In this document: piece by piece, positions 1 to 8,513 of the stretch
How positions within the stretch are numbered: the stretch's first letter is position 1
Layout: each line of letters opens with the position of its first letter
Source of the DNA: Planctomycetota bacterium
Lineage (GTDB): Bacteria > Planctomycetota > SZUA-567 > H5-PLA8
Assembly: GCA_027493525.1 (NCBI GenBank)
Contig: JAOSKN010000002.1
Location: 1,583,326 to 1,647,325, forward strand
Direction of reading: 5' to 3'
DNA length: 64,000 bases
Position numbers and translations under genes: made by a program
Notes under the pieces: generated by a model
What the model was told of the DNA's origin: nothing
Databases searched by the model: none
The model's input: only the letters and a program-made list of their open reading frames with translations

Positions 1-722
1 CGCCGGGGGAGCAGGCTCGAGACGTTCGCGACGAAGGTTCCCGTCGCGCCGTTGGGGTACTCCAGCGCCGCCGTGCAGGTGTCCTCGGTCTCGATGTTAT
101 GGAAGAGGTTGCCCAGCTTGGCGCGGACCTCGGCGACCTGTCCGGTGACGTTCAGCAGCGCGTCGATGTCGTGGATCGCCTGGTTGATCAGGACGCCGCC
201 GCCTTCGTACTTCCAGGTGCCGCGCCAAGCGCCGGTGCTGTAGTAGTAGTTGCTGCGGATGTTGTTGCGGATGCAGGTCACGCGCGCGAGTTCGCCGAGC
301 CCGCCTTCGCGGACCAGCTTCGCGACGTGGCGCTGTCCGATGCGCTTCTGGTGATGTACGGTGAGCAGCTTCTTTGCCTTCTGCGCCATCGCGAGCATCG
401 CGTCGCACTCGCCGATGCGGATGGCCATGGGTTTTTCGACGAGCACGTGGAGGCCGGCCTGGAGCGCGGCGACGGCGAGCGGCTTGTGGAGGAAGTGCGG
501 GAGGTTCAGGAGCACGGCCTCGCACTGCCCGCTGGCGAAGAGCTTCTCGGCGTCGCTGAAGGGCTGGGCGCTGGGGCAGAGCTTGCGCGCGTCCTCGACG
601 GCCTGCGCGTTGACGTCGCAGACGGCGGTGACCTCGGCCTCGGGCGTATCGGCGGCGTTCTTCACGCGCCCCGCGCCGACGCCGCCCACGCCCACGATGC
701 CCAGCCGGATCTTCGCCGCCAT
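1..722 (-). CDS. Gfo/Idh/MocA-family NAD(P)-dependent oxidoreductase (3' end outside window)
   Basis: The reading frame opens at the ATG complementary to 720-722 and runs off the left edge, so about 240 N-terminal residues are visible. It starts MAAKIRLGIVGVGGVGAGRV, a Rossmann dinucleotide-binding fold with a glycine-rich loop, and carries the family EKP motif (HVLVEKPMAIRIGE) near residue 100. A later stretch (GGGVLINQAIHDID) matches the conserved segment with the catalytic-region His/Asp. The family oxidises or reduces sugars, inositols and related polyols in the cytoplasm; substrate cannot be told. The missing C-terminal substrate domain limits further assignment. The next gene upstream, cysH, is on the same strand about 300 bp away across palindromic repeats. 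Confidence 0.9.
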   Translation of the reverse strand, partial: MAAKIRLGIVGVGGVGAGRVKNAADTPEAEVTAVCDVNAQAVEDARKLCPSAQPFSDAEKLFASGQCEAVLLNLPHFLHKPLAVAALQAGLHVLVEKPMAIRIGECDAMLAMAQKAKKLLTVHHQKRIGQRHVAKLVREGGLGELARVTCIRNNIRSNYYYSTGAWRGTWKYEGGGVLINQAIHDIDALLNVTGQVAEVRAKLGNLFHNIETEDTCTAALEYPNGATGTFVANVSSLLPR

Positions 723-893
723 AGTCGCGCTCCTTATTCGAGGTCCCGTAATGAGTTCCTTGACGTTCCATTAGACCGCACCGGGGCGGGCGGGGGCCAT
801 GGAATGGCGGATGGAAAGGATGTGTTTTTCTGCTGAAAGCGGGGGTCAAGACCGAGCTGGGGGACGGACGAGTTTGGCGAGGCGTGCGCGGAT

Positions 894-1008
894 CGGCACG
901 GGGCGGCTGCGCCGACGCGCGGCACGTAGAGGGGCGATTGCGCGACGCGGATTGGCACGGGGCGGCTGCGCCGACCCGTGGCGCCTTGCTGCGCCGACCC
1001 GTGGCACG
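894..1008. repeat. cluster of GC-rich palindromic repeats (REP-like)
   Basis: Two and a half copies of a palindrome lie here: 894-926, 953-983 and a half copy at 988-1008. The common form is GGCACGGGGCGGC, a short TGC-type turn, then GCCGACCCGTGGC. Related copies occur at 7000-7037 and, in the opposite orientation, at 40220-40252. The cluster fills most of the 297-bp space between cysH and the oxidoreductase gene, where no coding frame is convincing. Such elements can act as transcription terminators or mRNA stabilisers; that role is inferred. Confidence 0.75.
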
Positions 1009-1019
1009 AGGAGTTCGAC

Positions 1020-1778
1020 TCAGATGGAGAAGTCGGCGGCGGGGCGCGCTTTGGCGACCTGATGCAGGCCGCACTCGGCCTTGCCGGTGCCGGTCCAGCG
1101 GCCGGCGCGCTCGGGGGCGTGCTCGCTGACGGGTACGGTGCACATCGGCGGGAAGCAGCCGATGGTCTTGTAGCCCTTGGCGTGAAGCGGGTGGCTGGGG
1201 ATGTCGTGCTGCTTCAAGTACGCGTTGGCCTGCTCGCGGGTCCAGTTGGCGAGCGGGTGGATCAGGTACTTGCCGTCGGTGCGCTTCTCGACGATCCCGA
1301 TGCCGGCGCGGTCGCCTCCGGCGTCGCGGCGGAGGGCGATCAACTGCGCGCCGTAGCCTTTCAGCGCGCGCTGCATGGGCTCGACCTTGTTGATGCGGCA
1401 GCACTCGTTGGGGTTGCGCTCGTAGAGCCGGTCGTCGCCGTAGAAGCGCTTGAAGGTCTCGCGGTCGATGATCGGCTTGAGCGCGACGAGGTTGATGCCG
1501 TAGCGGCGCACGACCTCGTCCTTGAAGGCCAGGGTCTCGGGGAAGTGGAAGCCGGTGTCGACGAAGAGGACCGGGATCTTCTCCGCCTCGGGGACGCCCT
1601 GCTGGGCCTCGGCGAGCATGTGCAGGAGGGTCATCCCGCCGAGCTGGAAGGAGGTGCTCATGCACAGCTCCTTGCCGAAGAAGTCCACGGCCCAGCGGAC
1701 GATCTCGGGCGGGGAGGCGTCTTCCAGTTCGCGGCTTTTGGCCTCGTGGTCGAAGAACTCGTTCGGATCGCGCGGCAT
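1020..1778 (-). CDS. cysH: phosphoadenylyl/adenylyl-sulfate reductase, CysH family
   Basis: This 252-residue protein should reduce APS or PAPS to sulfite in assimilatory sulfate reduction. It has the PP-loop segment (MSTSFQLGGMTLLH, about residue 40), a CC pair in NECCRINKVEP near residue 125, a second Cys pair in GCFPPMC near 210, and the catalytic C-terminal motif KAECGLH. Four such cysteines bind a [4Fe-4S] cluster in the APS-using enzymes, so APS is the likelier substrate. The second pair has four residues between cysteines rather than the usual two. The ATG at 1778 is chosen because AGGGAG lies 7 nt upstream; an in-frame ATG at 1802 has no such site. No other cys genes are in the window. 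Confidence 0.92.
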   Translation of the reverse strand: MPRDPNEFFDHEAKSRELEDASPPEIVRWAVDFFGKELCMSTSFQLGGMTLLHMLAEAQQGVPEAEKIPVLFVDTGFHFPETLAFKDEVVRRYGINLVALKPIIDRETFKRFYGDDRLYERNPNECCRINKVEPMQRALKGYGAQLIALRRDAGGDRAGIGIVEKRTDGKYLIHPLANWTREQANAYLKQHDIPSHPLHAKGYKTIGCFPPMCTVPVSEHAPERAGRWTGTGKAECGLHQVAKARPAADFSI

Positions 1779-1842
1779 GCCGAATCTCCCTGGGAACAGC
1801 ATAGTACGCGGCGTCCTTCATGGCGAGGACCGGTTCGGAGGG

Positions 1843-1877
1843 GATTGACGATTTCCGATTGACGATTGACGATTGTG
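1843..1877. repeat. heptamer tandem repeat, unit GATTGAC (5 units)
   Basis: Five consecutive 7-nt units fill this stretch: three GATTGAC, one GATTTCC and a final GATTGTG. The array lies in the divergent spacer between cysH and the BatA-like gene. It has no coding content and is A+T-rich against its surroundings. It belongs to a set of heptamer arrays of different sequence found in many spacers of this window. Confidence 0.85.
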
Positions 1878-1946
1878 CCGGCATCGCGCTGGCCAAACGG
1901 ACAGGCAAGTAGCCCGCGAACCAGAAACCAGGAACCGCTTACCGCC

Positions 1947-4212
1947 TTGGAACTCTCCTTCGCCGCGCCCGTCCTGTTGTGGCTGCTCCCGGCGGCGGGG
2001 TTGCCGGTGGTCCTGCACTTCCGGGCGCGGCTGCGGGAGCGGAGCGTCGATTTTCCCGGGGCATTTTTCCTCGACCAGCCCGCCACGCCGCAGGCCGACC
2101 GGCGGCGCCGGCTCGAGGACCGGCTGCTGCTGGCGCTGCGCTGCGCGCTCCTGGGCGCGGCGATCCTGGCGCTGGCGGGGCCGAGCCTGAAAGGGCTGGC
2201 GCTCGGCGCGCCCGACGACGCGCCCGAGACGGCGCTGGCGGTGGCGGTGGACGATTCGCCGAGCCTGGCCGCGCGGCGCGGCGAGCAGGGGGAGCAACTC
2301 CTGCCGCGCGCGTGGAAGCGGCTGCTCGACGCATGCGCGCGGCGCGGCGTGCGGCTCGTGGCGATCGAGACGGCCGCCGGGCGGCGCGAGCCCTGGCGCG
2401 GGCCGGAGGACGGCGCGGCGCGGAACCCCGCGGCGCTTCAGCCGCCCTTCGCCGCCGCGGGCGACCGGGCCGCCGCGCTCACGCGGGTCCTCGCGCGCTT
2501 CGAGGAGGTCGAGGCGGCCGAGCGCGCCGTGGTGCTGCTCACCGATGCCGGGCCGCAGCGCGCGGAAGGCGACGGCGCGGCGCTGCGCGCGCGCTGGGAG
2601 GCGGCGCTGGCGCGATTCGAAAGCCCCGGCGCGCCGCCGCTCTTCGCGTGGCTCGCCGAAACGGCGGGCGCGCAGTGGAGCGTCGAGTCGCTCGAGCCGC
2701 TTCACGAGGAAGCGCCCGTGGCGGGGCAGGCGTTCGGAATCCGCGTGCGCGTGGCCTGCCAGCGCGGCGGCGGCACGCGGCGGCTGCGGGTCCGCTTCGC
2801 GCCGCTGGCCGCGCCCGACGGCGCGCGCCCGCAGCCCGGTCCGGCGGCGCTGCTGCTCGACCGGGACGTCGCGCTCGAAGCCGGCCAGGCGGCGGAGCTG
2901 GACGCGCCGGTGCTGGCCGCGCAGGCCGGAGCGCTCTGGTTCGAGGCGGCCCTCGAAGGCGAGGACGAGCGCCCCTTCGACGACCGCGCCGAGCGGGTCG
3001 TGCCGGTCGAGGCGCGCCGCCGCGTGGTGGTCTGGGACCTGCGGGACGGCGAGCCGCGGCTGGGCGCGGACCCGGCGCGCGAGGCGCTCGCCGCGGGGCT
3101 CGACCCCCTGGACGCCAGCGACGCCGACCGCGTCGAGCTGCTGATCGCACCGCGCCCGCGCGCCGAGGACCTGCGCGAGGCCGCGTTGCTCGTCGCGCTC
3201 CACGGTCCCGAAGGCCCGCGCCTGCCGCCGGGGCTGGCCGAGCGGCTGCACGGCGCCGTGGAGGCCGGGCTCCAGCTCGCCTGGCTCCCGGACCTCTCCG
3301 GCGCGCCTTCGGGCTGGCCGCGCTACGATCCGGCGCGGCGGCCGGCCGTGGATCCGCTCCTCGCGCGCGGCGTCGAAGGCCCGCAGGCGCGCGAGGACGG
3401 GGCGGAGAAGCCCTGGCGGCTTGGCTTGCAGCGCGCCGAGCATCCGCTCCTGCAACCCTTCGGCGGCGGGCGGAACGGGGACGTGGGAAGCCTGGCGCTG
3501 CGCCGGCGCCTGCGGCTGGCGGAGGGCGGGGGCGGGGACGAGGAGACCGTGCTCCTGCGTTTCGACGACGGCCTGCCGGCGTGGCTCGTCCGCCCGCTCG
3601 GCGCGGGCGCGGTCCACCAGTTCGGTTTCGGCGTGGTCCCGAACGCGGAATGGACGGCCTCGCCCGCCTGGCCGGTGCTCTGGGCGACGCTGCTGGAGTG
3701 GGCGGCGGCCGACGGGCTGGGGCCGCGCCCTGGGCCGCGCGTCGCGCCGGGCGCGAGCGCCGAGCCGTGGCCGCTGGCGCCGCGCGCGCGGGCGCGGAGC
3801 CTGGCGTTGGACGGGCCGTGGCCGCTGAGCGCGGGGGGCGGGCGAGGCGGAGCCGCCGGGGCGCTGGGACCTCGAGGTTCCCGCGCACGCGGAGCGGCTC
3901 GTGCTGCCGAGGCTCTCCCGCCCGGGCCTCTACCGGCTGCGCGACGAAGCGGGCCGCGCGCGGCGCTGGCTGGCCTGCCGCATCGAGCCGGAGGAGTCCG
4001 CGGCCGGCGCGTGGCCCGGCGAGCTTCAGGAGCGCCTCGAAGCCGCCGCGCGCGCGCACGGCGGCGGGATGGTGCGGGAGCCGGAACGGATCTTCGAACT
4101 GCTCGAAGCGCGCCGCCCGGGCCGCAGCCTCGCGCCGTGGCTCTGGATCCTCTTCGCGCTGGCGATGGCGGTGGAACTGGGCGTACTGGTCTGGAGGAAG
4201 CGAGTGGGGTGA
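1947..4212 (+). pseudogene. BatA-like membrane protein with N-terminal aerotolerance domain; one frameshift in a G-run
   Basis: The N-terminus (LSFAAPVLLWLLPAAGLPVV, then a basic stretch and a second hydrophobic helix near residues 55-75) matches the BatA/aerotolerance regulator N-terminal domain. The middle is a large extracytoplasmic region resembling VWA-like and glutamine-amidotransferase-like folds without clear catalytic residues. The frame breaks at the six-G run 3833-3838. Removing one G joins it to a downstream frame ending in a third helix (LAPWLWILFALAMAVELGVL) and a stop at 4212, giving about 755 residues. Uncorrected, the frame runs on as unlikely Arg/Ala/Pro-rich sequence to 4226. 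The start is taken as TTG 1947, with AGGA upstream and the helix directly after it. BatA proteins usually work with MoxR ATPases; a MoxR gene is at 17055, not adjacent. Confidence 0.75.
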
Positions 4213-4217
4213 GGAAT

Positions 4218-4289
4218 GAAACGTAAAACGTAAAACGTGAAAACGACTCAGAAGCTGTGCTTCGGGATAGTGCTCACGTTTTACGTTTC
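4218..4289. repeat. inverted pair of heptamer repeats, unit AAAACGT; possible hairpin terminator
   Basis: The left arm (4218-4245) holds 7-nt units GAAACGT, AAAACGT twice and GAAAACG. The right arm (4274-4289) is the exact reverse complement of a left-arm version with one unit fewer. The arms can pair across a loop of about 30 nt. The position, just after the BatA-like stop and before the sulfatase, would suit a terminator, but no T-tract follows. Confidence 0.8.
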
Positions 4290-4361
4290 AAGCACCGTCG
4301 CTTTACCCCGTCGCTTCCTTCTATAAGGTAGACGGTGGCTTACCCAACTTACGGAGCGCCC

Positions 4362-5828
4362 ATGTCCCGCCCGAATATCCTTTTCCTGCTCACCGACCAG
4401 CAGCGCTTCGACACGCTCGGGGCGCTGGGGAATCCGTCGATCCGCACGCCGAACCTCGACCGGCTGGCGCGCGAAGGCACGGCGTTCACCGATGCGTACA
4501 CGCCCTCGCCGGTGAGCGTGGCGGCGCGCTGCAGTTTCACCTTCGGGCAGTACCCGTTCCATACGGGGTGCTACGACAACGGGTTCACGTTTCCCGCGGG
4601 GCGGGTCTCGTTCGTGCAGGCGCTGGCCGAGGCCGGGTACTCGACGCATGGAATCGGGAAGTGCCACTTCGTGCCGGACGGGCTGTACGGGTTCCAGGCG
4701 CGCGAGACGCAGGAGGAGATCGTCCGCGACCCGGCGAAGGACGACTACCTGCGCTTCCTGCACGAGCAGGGCTTCAAGCACGTCTGCGACCCGCACGGGA
4801 TTCGCGGCGAGATGTACTACGTGCCGCAGCCGGCGCAGATGCCCGCGCGCCTGCATCCGACGAGCTGGGTGGGCGAGCGCGCGGCGGCGCACGTCGAGTC
4901 GCGCGCGGGGCGCAAGGAGCCGTGGTATCTGTACGCGAGCTTCATCCATCCGCACCCGCCGTTCGCGCCGCCGAATCCCTGGCACAAGCTGTACCGCGCG
5001 CCGCTGATGCCGCTGCCGAAGGTCCCGCGGGATCCGGAGGTCTTCTGGACGCACGTCAACCGCAGCCAGAACCGCTACAAGTACCGGGACCAAGGGATCG
5101 ACCAGAACCTGATGCGGAACATGCGCGCGTATTATTACGCCTGCATCTCGTTCATCGATTTTCAGGTCGGGCGGATCCTGGAGACGCTGGAACGCACCGG
5201 GCAGCTTGAGAACACGCTGATCGTCTTCAGCTCCGATCACGGCGAGATGCTCGGCGACTACAACTGCTTCGGAAAGCGGACGATGCTCGACGGCGCCTGC
5301 CGCGTGCCGCTGTTGGCGCGTCTGCCGGGGCGCTTCGCCGCGGGCGGGCGCTGCGCGCGGCCGGCGAGCCTCGTGGACATCGCGCCGACGTGCCTCGGCG
5401 CGGCCGGCGTGGACTTCGGCGCGCACGCGCTCGACGGCGTGGACCTCTCCGCGCTGGCCTCGGGCGGCGCGGCGCGGGAGTACGTCTACTCCCAGTACCA
5501 GCGCGCGGGGCGGGGGCTCTACATGGCCTGCGGCGAGCGCTGGAAGTACATCTATTCGGCGGCCGACGGGCGCGAGTACCTCATCGACCGGCGCGAGGAC
5601 CCGCAGGAGACGCGCGACCGCGCCGGCGTGGCGTTCCGCGAGGAGCCGCTGGAACGGATGCGCGCGGCGATGCTCGAGACGCTGCGCGCGGCCGGCGAGG
5701 ACGCGGCCCTCGACGGCGCGGGCTGGAAGGCGTATCCCAAGCTCGAAATGCCCGCGAACCCCGACGGCGGCCTGCTGATCCAGGACCACCCCTGGGCCGA
5801 GACGCAGCTCCCGGGCTACACCGAATGA
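4362..5828 (+). CDS. sulfatase, alkaline-phosphatase superfamily, serine-type active site
   Basis: This 488-residue protein should hydrolyse sulfate esters, probably on polysaccharides or glycans. The N-terminal metal site is clear (RPNILFLLTDQQR, Asp12) and a second metal motif is VFSSDHGEMLGD. The formylglycine site reads S-V-A-A-R at residues 52-56, a Ser in place of Cys and Ala in place of Pro. Serine-type sites need an anaerobic radical-SAM maturase (anSME) for conversion; none is in the window. ATG 4362 is preferred because ACGGAG lies 4-5 nt upstream. No signal peptide is visible, so it may act in the cytoplasm or be exported another way. The stop overlaps the start of the next gene (ATGA), indicating coupled translation. 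Confidence 0.93.
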   Translation: MSRPNILFLLTDQQRFDTLGALGNPSIRTPNLDRLAREGTAFTDAYTPSPVSVAARCSFTFGQYPFHTGCYDNGFTFPAGRVSFVQALAEAGYSTHGIGKCHFVPDGLYGFQARETQEEIVRDPAKDDYLRFLHEQGFKHVCDPHGIRGEMYYVPQPAQMPARLHPTSWVGERAAAHVESRAGRKEPWYLYASFIHPHPPFAPPNPWHKLYRAPLMPLPKVPRDPEVFWTHVNRSQNRYKYRDQGIDQNLMRNMRAYYYACISFIDFQVGRILETLERTGQLENTLIVFSSDHGEMLGDYNCFGKRTMLDGACRVPLLARLPGRFAAGGRCARPASLVDIAPTCLGAAGVDFGAHALDGVDLSALASGGAAREYVYSQYQRAGRGLYMACGERWKYIYSAADGREYLIDRREDPQETRDRAGVAFREEPLERMRAAMLETLRAAGEDAALDGAGWKAYPKLEMPANPDGGLLIQDHPWAETQLPGYTE

Positions 5829-6619
5829 CCCGCCGGCAGGCCCTGCGCGCGCTCGCGCCCCAGTTGCTGCTCGTCTGGGCCGGCTGCGGCGCGGGGCAGG
5901 AGAAGACGCCCGGCGCGGACGGCGCGGCCCGTCCGCCCGCGCAGAAACCCCGCTTGATCCCCGACGTCCCGAACCCCAACCGCGCGCCGCCGCGCCCCGA
6001 GACGCCCGCGCGCGTCCTGGCGCTCGGCGACAGCTACACCATCGGCGAAGCGGTGGGCGAAGAAGAGCGCTGGCCGGCGCAGCTCGCCGCGATGCTGCGC
6101 GAGGACGGCTGGAAGGTCGCGCCCCCGGAGTTCGTCGCGCGGACGGGCTGGACGACGGACGAGCTGGCCGAAGGGATCGACCGCGCGCGCCCCGAGGGGC
6201 CGTACGAATTCGTCACGCTCCTGATCGGCGTCAACAACCAGTTCCGCGGGCGGAGCGAGACCGAGTACCGCGAGCAGTTTCGCGAGCTGCTGAAGCGCGC
6301 CGCGGGCTGCGCGCGGGACCGCGATCCGAAGCGCGTCGTGGCGCTCTCGATCCCCGACTGGGGCGCGATGCCTTTCGGGCAGCGTTACGACCGCGCGAAG
6401 GTGGCCCGCGAGATCGACCGATTCAATGCGATCGGGAAGGACGAGGCCGAGAAAGCCGGCGCGCGCTGGGTGGACGTGACGCCGCTGAGCCGCGAGGCGC
6501 CGAAGCGCCCGGAGCTGGCCGCGCGCGATGGGCTGCATCCGTCCGGCGCGCAGTATGCCGAGTGGGCGCGGCTCGCGCTGCCGGAGGCGCGGAAGGCGCT
6601 GGAGGGCGCGGCGAAATGA
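5825..6619 (+). CDS. SGNH/GDSL-family hydrolase, probable lipoprotein
   Basis: The 264-residue protein begins with a twin-arginine-like signal (MTRRQALRALAPQLLLVW) ending at AGC, a plausible though imperfect lipobox. A Pro-rich linker follows. The hydrolase core shows block I (LALGDSYTIGEAV) with the nucleophilic Ser, block III (GVNNQFRG) and block V (DGLHPSGAQYAEW) with the Asp/His pair. Such enzymes deacylate esters on lipids or glycans. It overlaps the sulfatase by four bases, so the two are probably co-translated. A joint role, for example deacetylation plus desulfation of an external glycan, is plausible but inferred. Confidence 0.9.
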   Translation: MTRRQALRALAPQLLLVWAGCGAGQEKTPGADGAARPPAQKPRLIPDVPNPNRAPPRPETPARVLALGDSYTIGEAVGEEERWPAQLAAMLREDGWKVAPPEFVARTGWTTDELAEGIDRARPEGPYEFVTLLIGVNNQFRGRSETEYREQFRELLKRAAGCARDRDPKRVVALSIPDWGAMPFGQRYDRAKVAREIDRFNAIGKDEAEKAGARWVDVTPLSREAPKRPELAARDGLHPSGAQYAEWARLALPEARKALEGAAK

Positions 6620-6626
6620 GACGCGC

Positions 6627-6995
6627 ATGCTGAGCCTGTTCCGGCCGCCCGGCGGCGGCATTTCGCTCGTCGCCATCCTCTGGATCCTGGCGGGCGGCTT
6701 CTGCATGTACCTGGGCCTCCGCTCGGGGCTGAACTACATCCTGGGCATGGGGCTGGCCTTTTTCGTGCTGGGCGCGGGGCTCTGGCTGCGCCAGGGCTGG
6801 GCGCGCTGGCTGGCCATGGGGGTTAGCGCGCTGGGGGTCTGCTCGAGCATCATCATGCTGGCGACGAAAGGCTGGGAAGCGCGGCCGGTGCTGAAGCTGC
6901 TTTCGGCGCTGTTCTTCATCCACGCGCTATGGGTCTGGGAAGTGCGCAAGGACGACCCGGAGCCGGAGATGTTCCTGGAGGATCTCGAGCGGTAA
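6627..6995 (+). CDS. small hydrophobic membrane protein of unknown function
   Basis: A 122-residue protein starts at ATG 6627, seven bases after the SGNH hydrolase stop. It contains about four hydrophobic segments, including SLVAILWILAGGFCMYLGL, YILGMGLAFFVLGAGLWL, WLAMGVSALGVCSSIIML and LLSALFFIHALWVW. It ends in an acidic cytoplasmic tail (RKDDPEPEMFLEDLER). I recognise no family. Its spacing suggests it is the third gene of the sulfatase operon. A palindromic repeat lies immediately downstream and would suit a terminator. Confidence 0.7.
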   Translation: MLSLFRPPGGGISLVAILWILAGGFCMYLGLRSGLNYILGMGLAFFVLGAGLWLRQGWARWLAMGVSALGVCSSIIMLATKGWEARPVLKLLSALFFIHALWVWEVRKDDPEPEMFLEDLER

Positions 6996-6999
6996 GGCG

Positions 7000-7037
7000 G
7001 GCACGGGTCCAGGGCTGCGCCTTGGACCCGTGGCACG
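7000..7037. repeat. palindromic repeat invaded by the insertion sequence; likely operon-end hairpin
   Basis: GGCACGGGTCCAGGGC, a TGC turn, and GCCTTGGACCCGTGGCACG form a long hairpin 4 nt after the membrane-protein stop. Its outer arms match the palindromes at 953-983 and 40220-40252, while the inner arms differ. The last nine bases (7029-7037, CGTGGCACG) are one copy of the target duplication of the neighbouring IS. Confidence 0.85.
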
Positions 7038-8490
7038 CAATACTGTTCGGCTCAAGCCTTGCGTGGTGAGAAGGCTCGGCGAGAAGACGGTCCTGTGTGT
7101 GCCGGCAGGGCTTCGGACTTGGGCGGCTGGAGGCGCGGCGGGTTTGCGTTGGGGCATGACGGGGCGCGGCCGGTCGTGGGGCGACACGACGGCTGCGCAT
7201 TCAAGGCCGGGCGCTTTTACAGCGCTGGAGTTCCTCCTCGACGTCGCGCCACTCGGCCCAGCCCATCAGGTACAGGTGCAGCGTCGTCAGCAGGCCCTTG
7301 GTGGGTTTGCGCCCGGTATGGACGACCACCAGCAGCGTGGCGATCAGCGCGGCGTAGAACTGCAGCGCCAGGCCGTTCTCCGACTCGGCCAGCAGATGCC
7401 GGCACTTCAAGGTGTTCTTGAACCAGCGGAAAAACGTCTCGATCTGCCAGCGGTAGGCGTAGAGCGCCACCAGCAACTCCGCGTCCAGGTCGAAGCGGTC
7501 GGTCACGAGCACCCATTCCTGGTCGAGCGGTTCGTGCGCGTAGGCCGCGTGCTTGCCGCGCTTGCGCTGCGGGTGCAGGTTGCGCGGGGCCGGAGCGCGA
7601 TGCCGCGCGCGGACCACGCGCACGCGCTGGCGCCGAGCCGGGTCCTTGCCCAAGTCCACGATTTCGTCGCTGACGACGCCGGCGCCGCGCGCGGCCTCGG
7701 AGCGCGCCCGCGTCTCCACGACCGACACGCACGGGCCCTCGCGCAGGCGCATGAGGAACGAGGCTTGCGCGTCGCGAAAGGCTTGGAGCACGGAGAAGGA
7801 GAAGTAGCCGCGGTCGAGCAGGTAAAAGGCGCCGGCGAGCAGCTGCTTAGGCAGGACGTGCCGTTCGTCGGTCGCGCCTTCGGTGAAGGCCGCGTCGACG
7901 GGGACTCCGCGCAACACGTCGAAGACGAAGTGTCCTTTCAGGGCGCCTTTGCGGGCGCGGGTGAGCGGTCCGACGTACAACGCGCGCCATGCGCGGCAGG
8001 AGTTTCCAGAGCGAGGCGTCGGCGGCCAGCAGGCGCAGGTCTTCGGGCAGCCCTTGGGGGCGCGGCGGGGCGTCGAGCGCTTGGGCTTGACCGGCCAGTT
8101 CCAGGAAGATTCGCCGGAGCCCGTCGGGATCGAAGACGTGCGAGGCCTCGGAAAGACTGCCCAGCGAGGTGCGGTGCAGGCCCAGGTTGCGCTCGGTCCA
8201 GGGCAGGCCGGCGGCCTTGCGCAGTCCGCGCAAGGATTGCAGGACGGGGTTGTAGTAGGCCAGCAGGAGCAGGATGAGGTATTCGTCGTAATGCAGGGTG
8301 CGGTTGGGATGCGCGTGCCGTTCGCGCAGTTCGCCCAAGAGCCGGCTCAAGGGCTTGAAGAACTTGAGTCCTTGATAGCGCTCCGGGTGTTCCATGCGCT
8401 AAGCATCGGCTGGAAAAATGAATGAAAAATAAGCGCGCTAAAAATGTTTCGAGAACGACTCACACGCAACAATCGTGCCGAACAGTATTG
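7038..8490 (-). mobile_element. IS4-like insertion sequence, 1453 bp, with terminal inverted repeats and 9-bp target duplication
   Basis: Both ends begin CAATACTGTTCGGC (14 of 14 bases identical when one end is reversed). The match continues imperfectly for about 18 bases (TTGCGTG..GTGAG on both). The element is flanked by CGTGGCACG at 7029-7037 and again at 8491-8499, a direct 9-bp duplication. It encodes one DDE transposase on the minus strand, broken by a one-base shift. Length, ends and transposase type fit the IS4 superfamily. About 160 bp lie between the transposase stop and the left end without other genes. Confidence 0.9.
7201..8395 (-). pseudogene. IS4-family DDE transposase, interrupted by one frameshift
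   Basis: The N-terminal part reads from ATG 8395 (MEHPERYQGLKFFKPLSRLLGELRE on) to the first catalytic Asp region (LAADASLWKLLPRMAR, about residue 140). The C-terminal part continues in another frame from about 7980 (YVGPLTRARKGALKGH). It includes FYLLDRGYFS with the second Asp and the YREK-type motif YRWQIETFFRWFK that marks IS4 transposases. Dropping one base from the GCGCGCG stretch at 7978-7987 restores a single protein of about 398 residues. The break could be a true inactivating mutation, an assembly error or, less likely, programmed frameshifting, since IS4 elements normally use one frame. Confidence 0.85.
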
Positions 8491-8513
8491 CGTGGCACGA
8501 GCGCTCGCGGTAC

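Noticed and set aside
97..1908. A 603-codon minus-strand frame spanning cysH and the first oxidoreductase
   Set aside because: It reads as Arg/Pro-rich shadow of cysH and crosses palindromic repeats; the two real genes have clear family motifs in other frames.
7978..7987. Programmed ribosomal frameshift in the transposase
   Set aside because: IS4-type transposases normally use one frame and there is no slippery heptamer or downstream stem visible; a mutation or assembly error is simpler.
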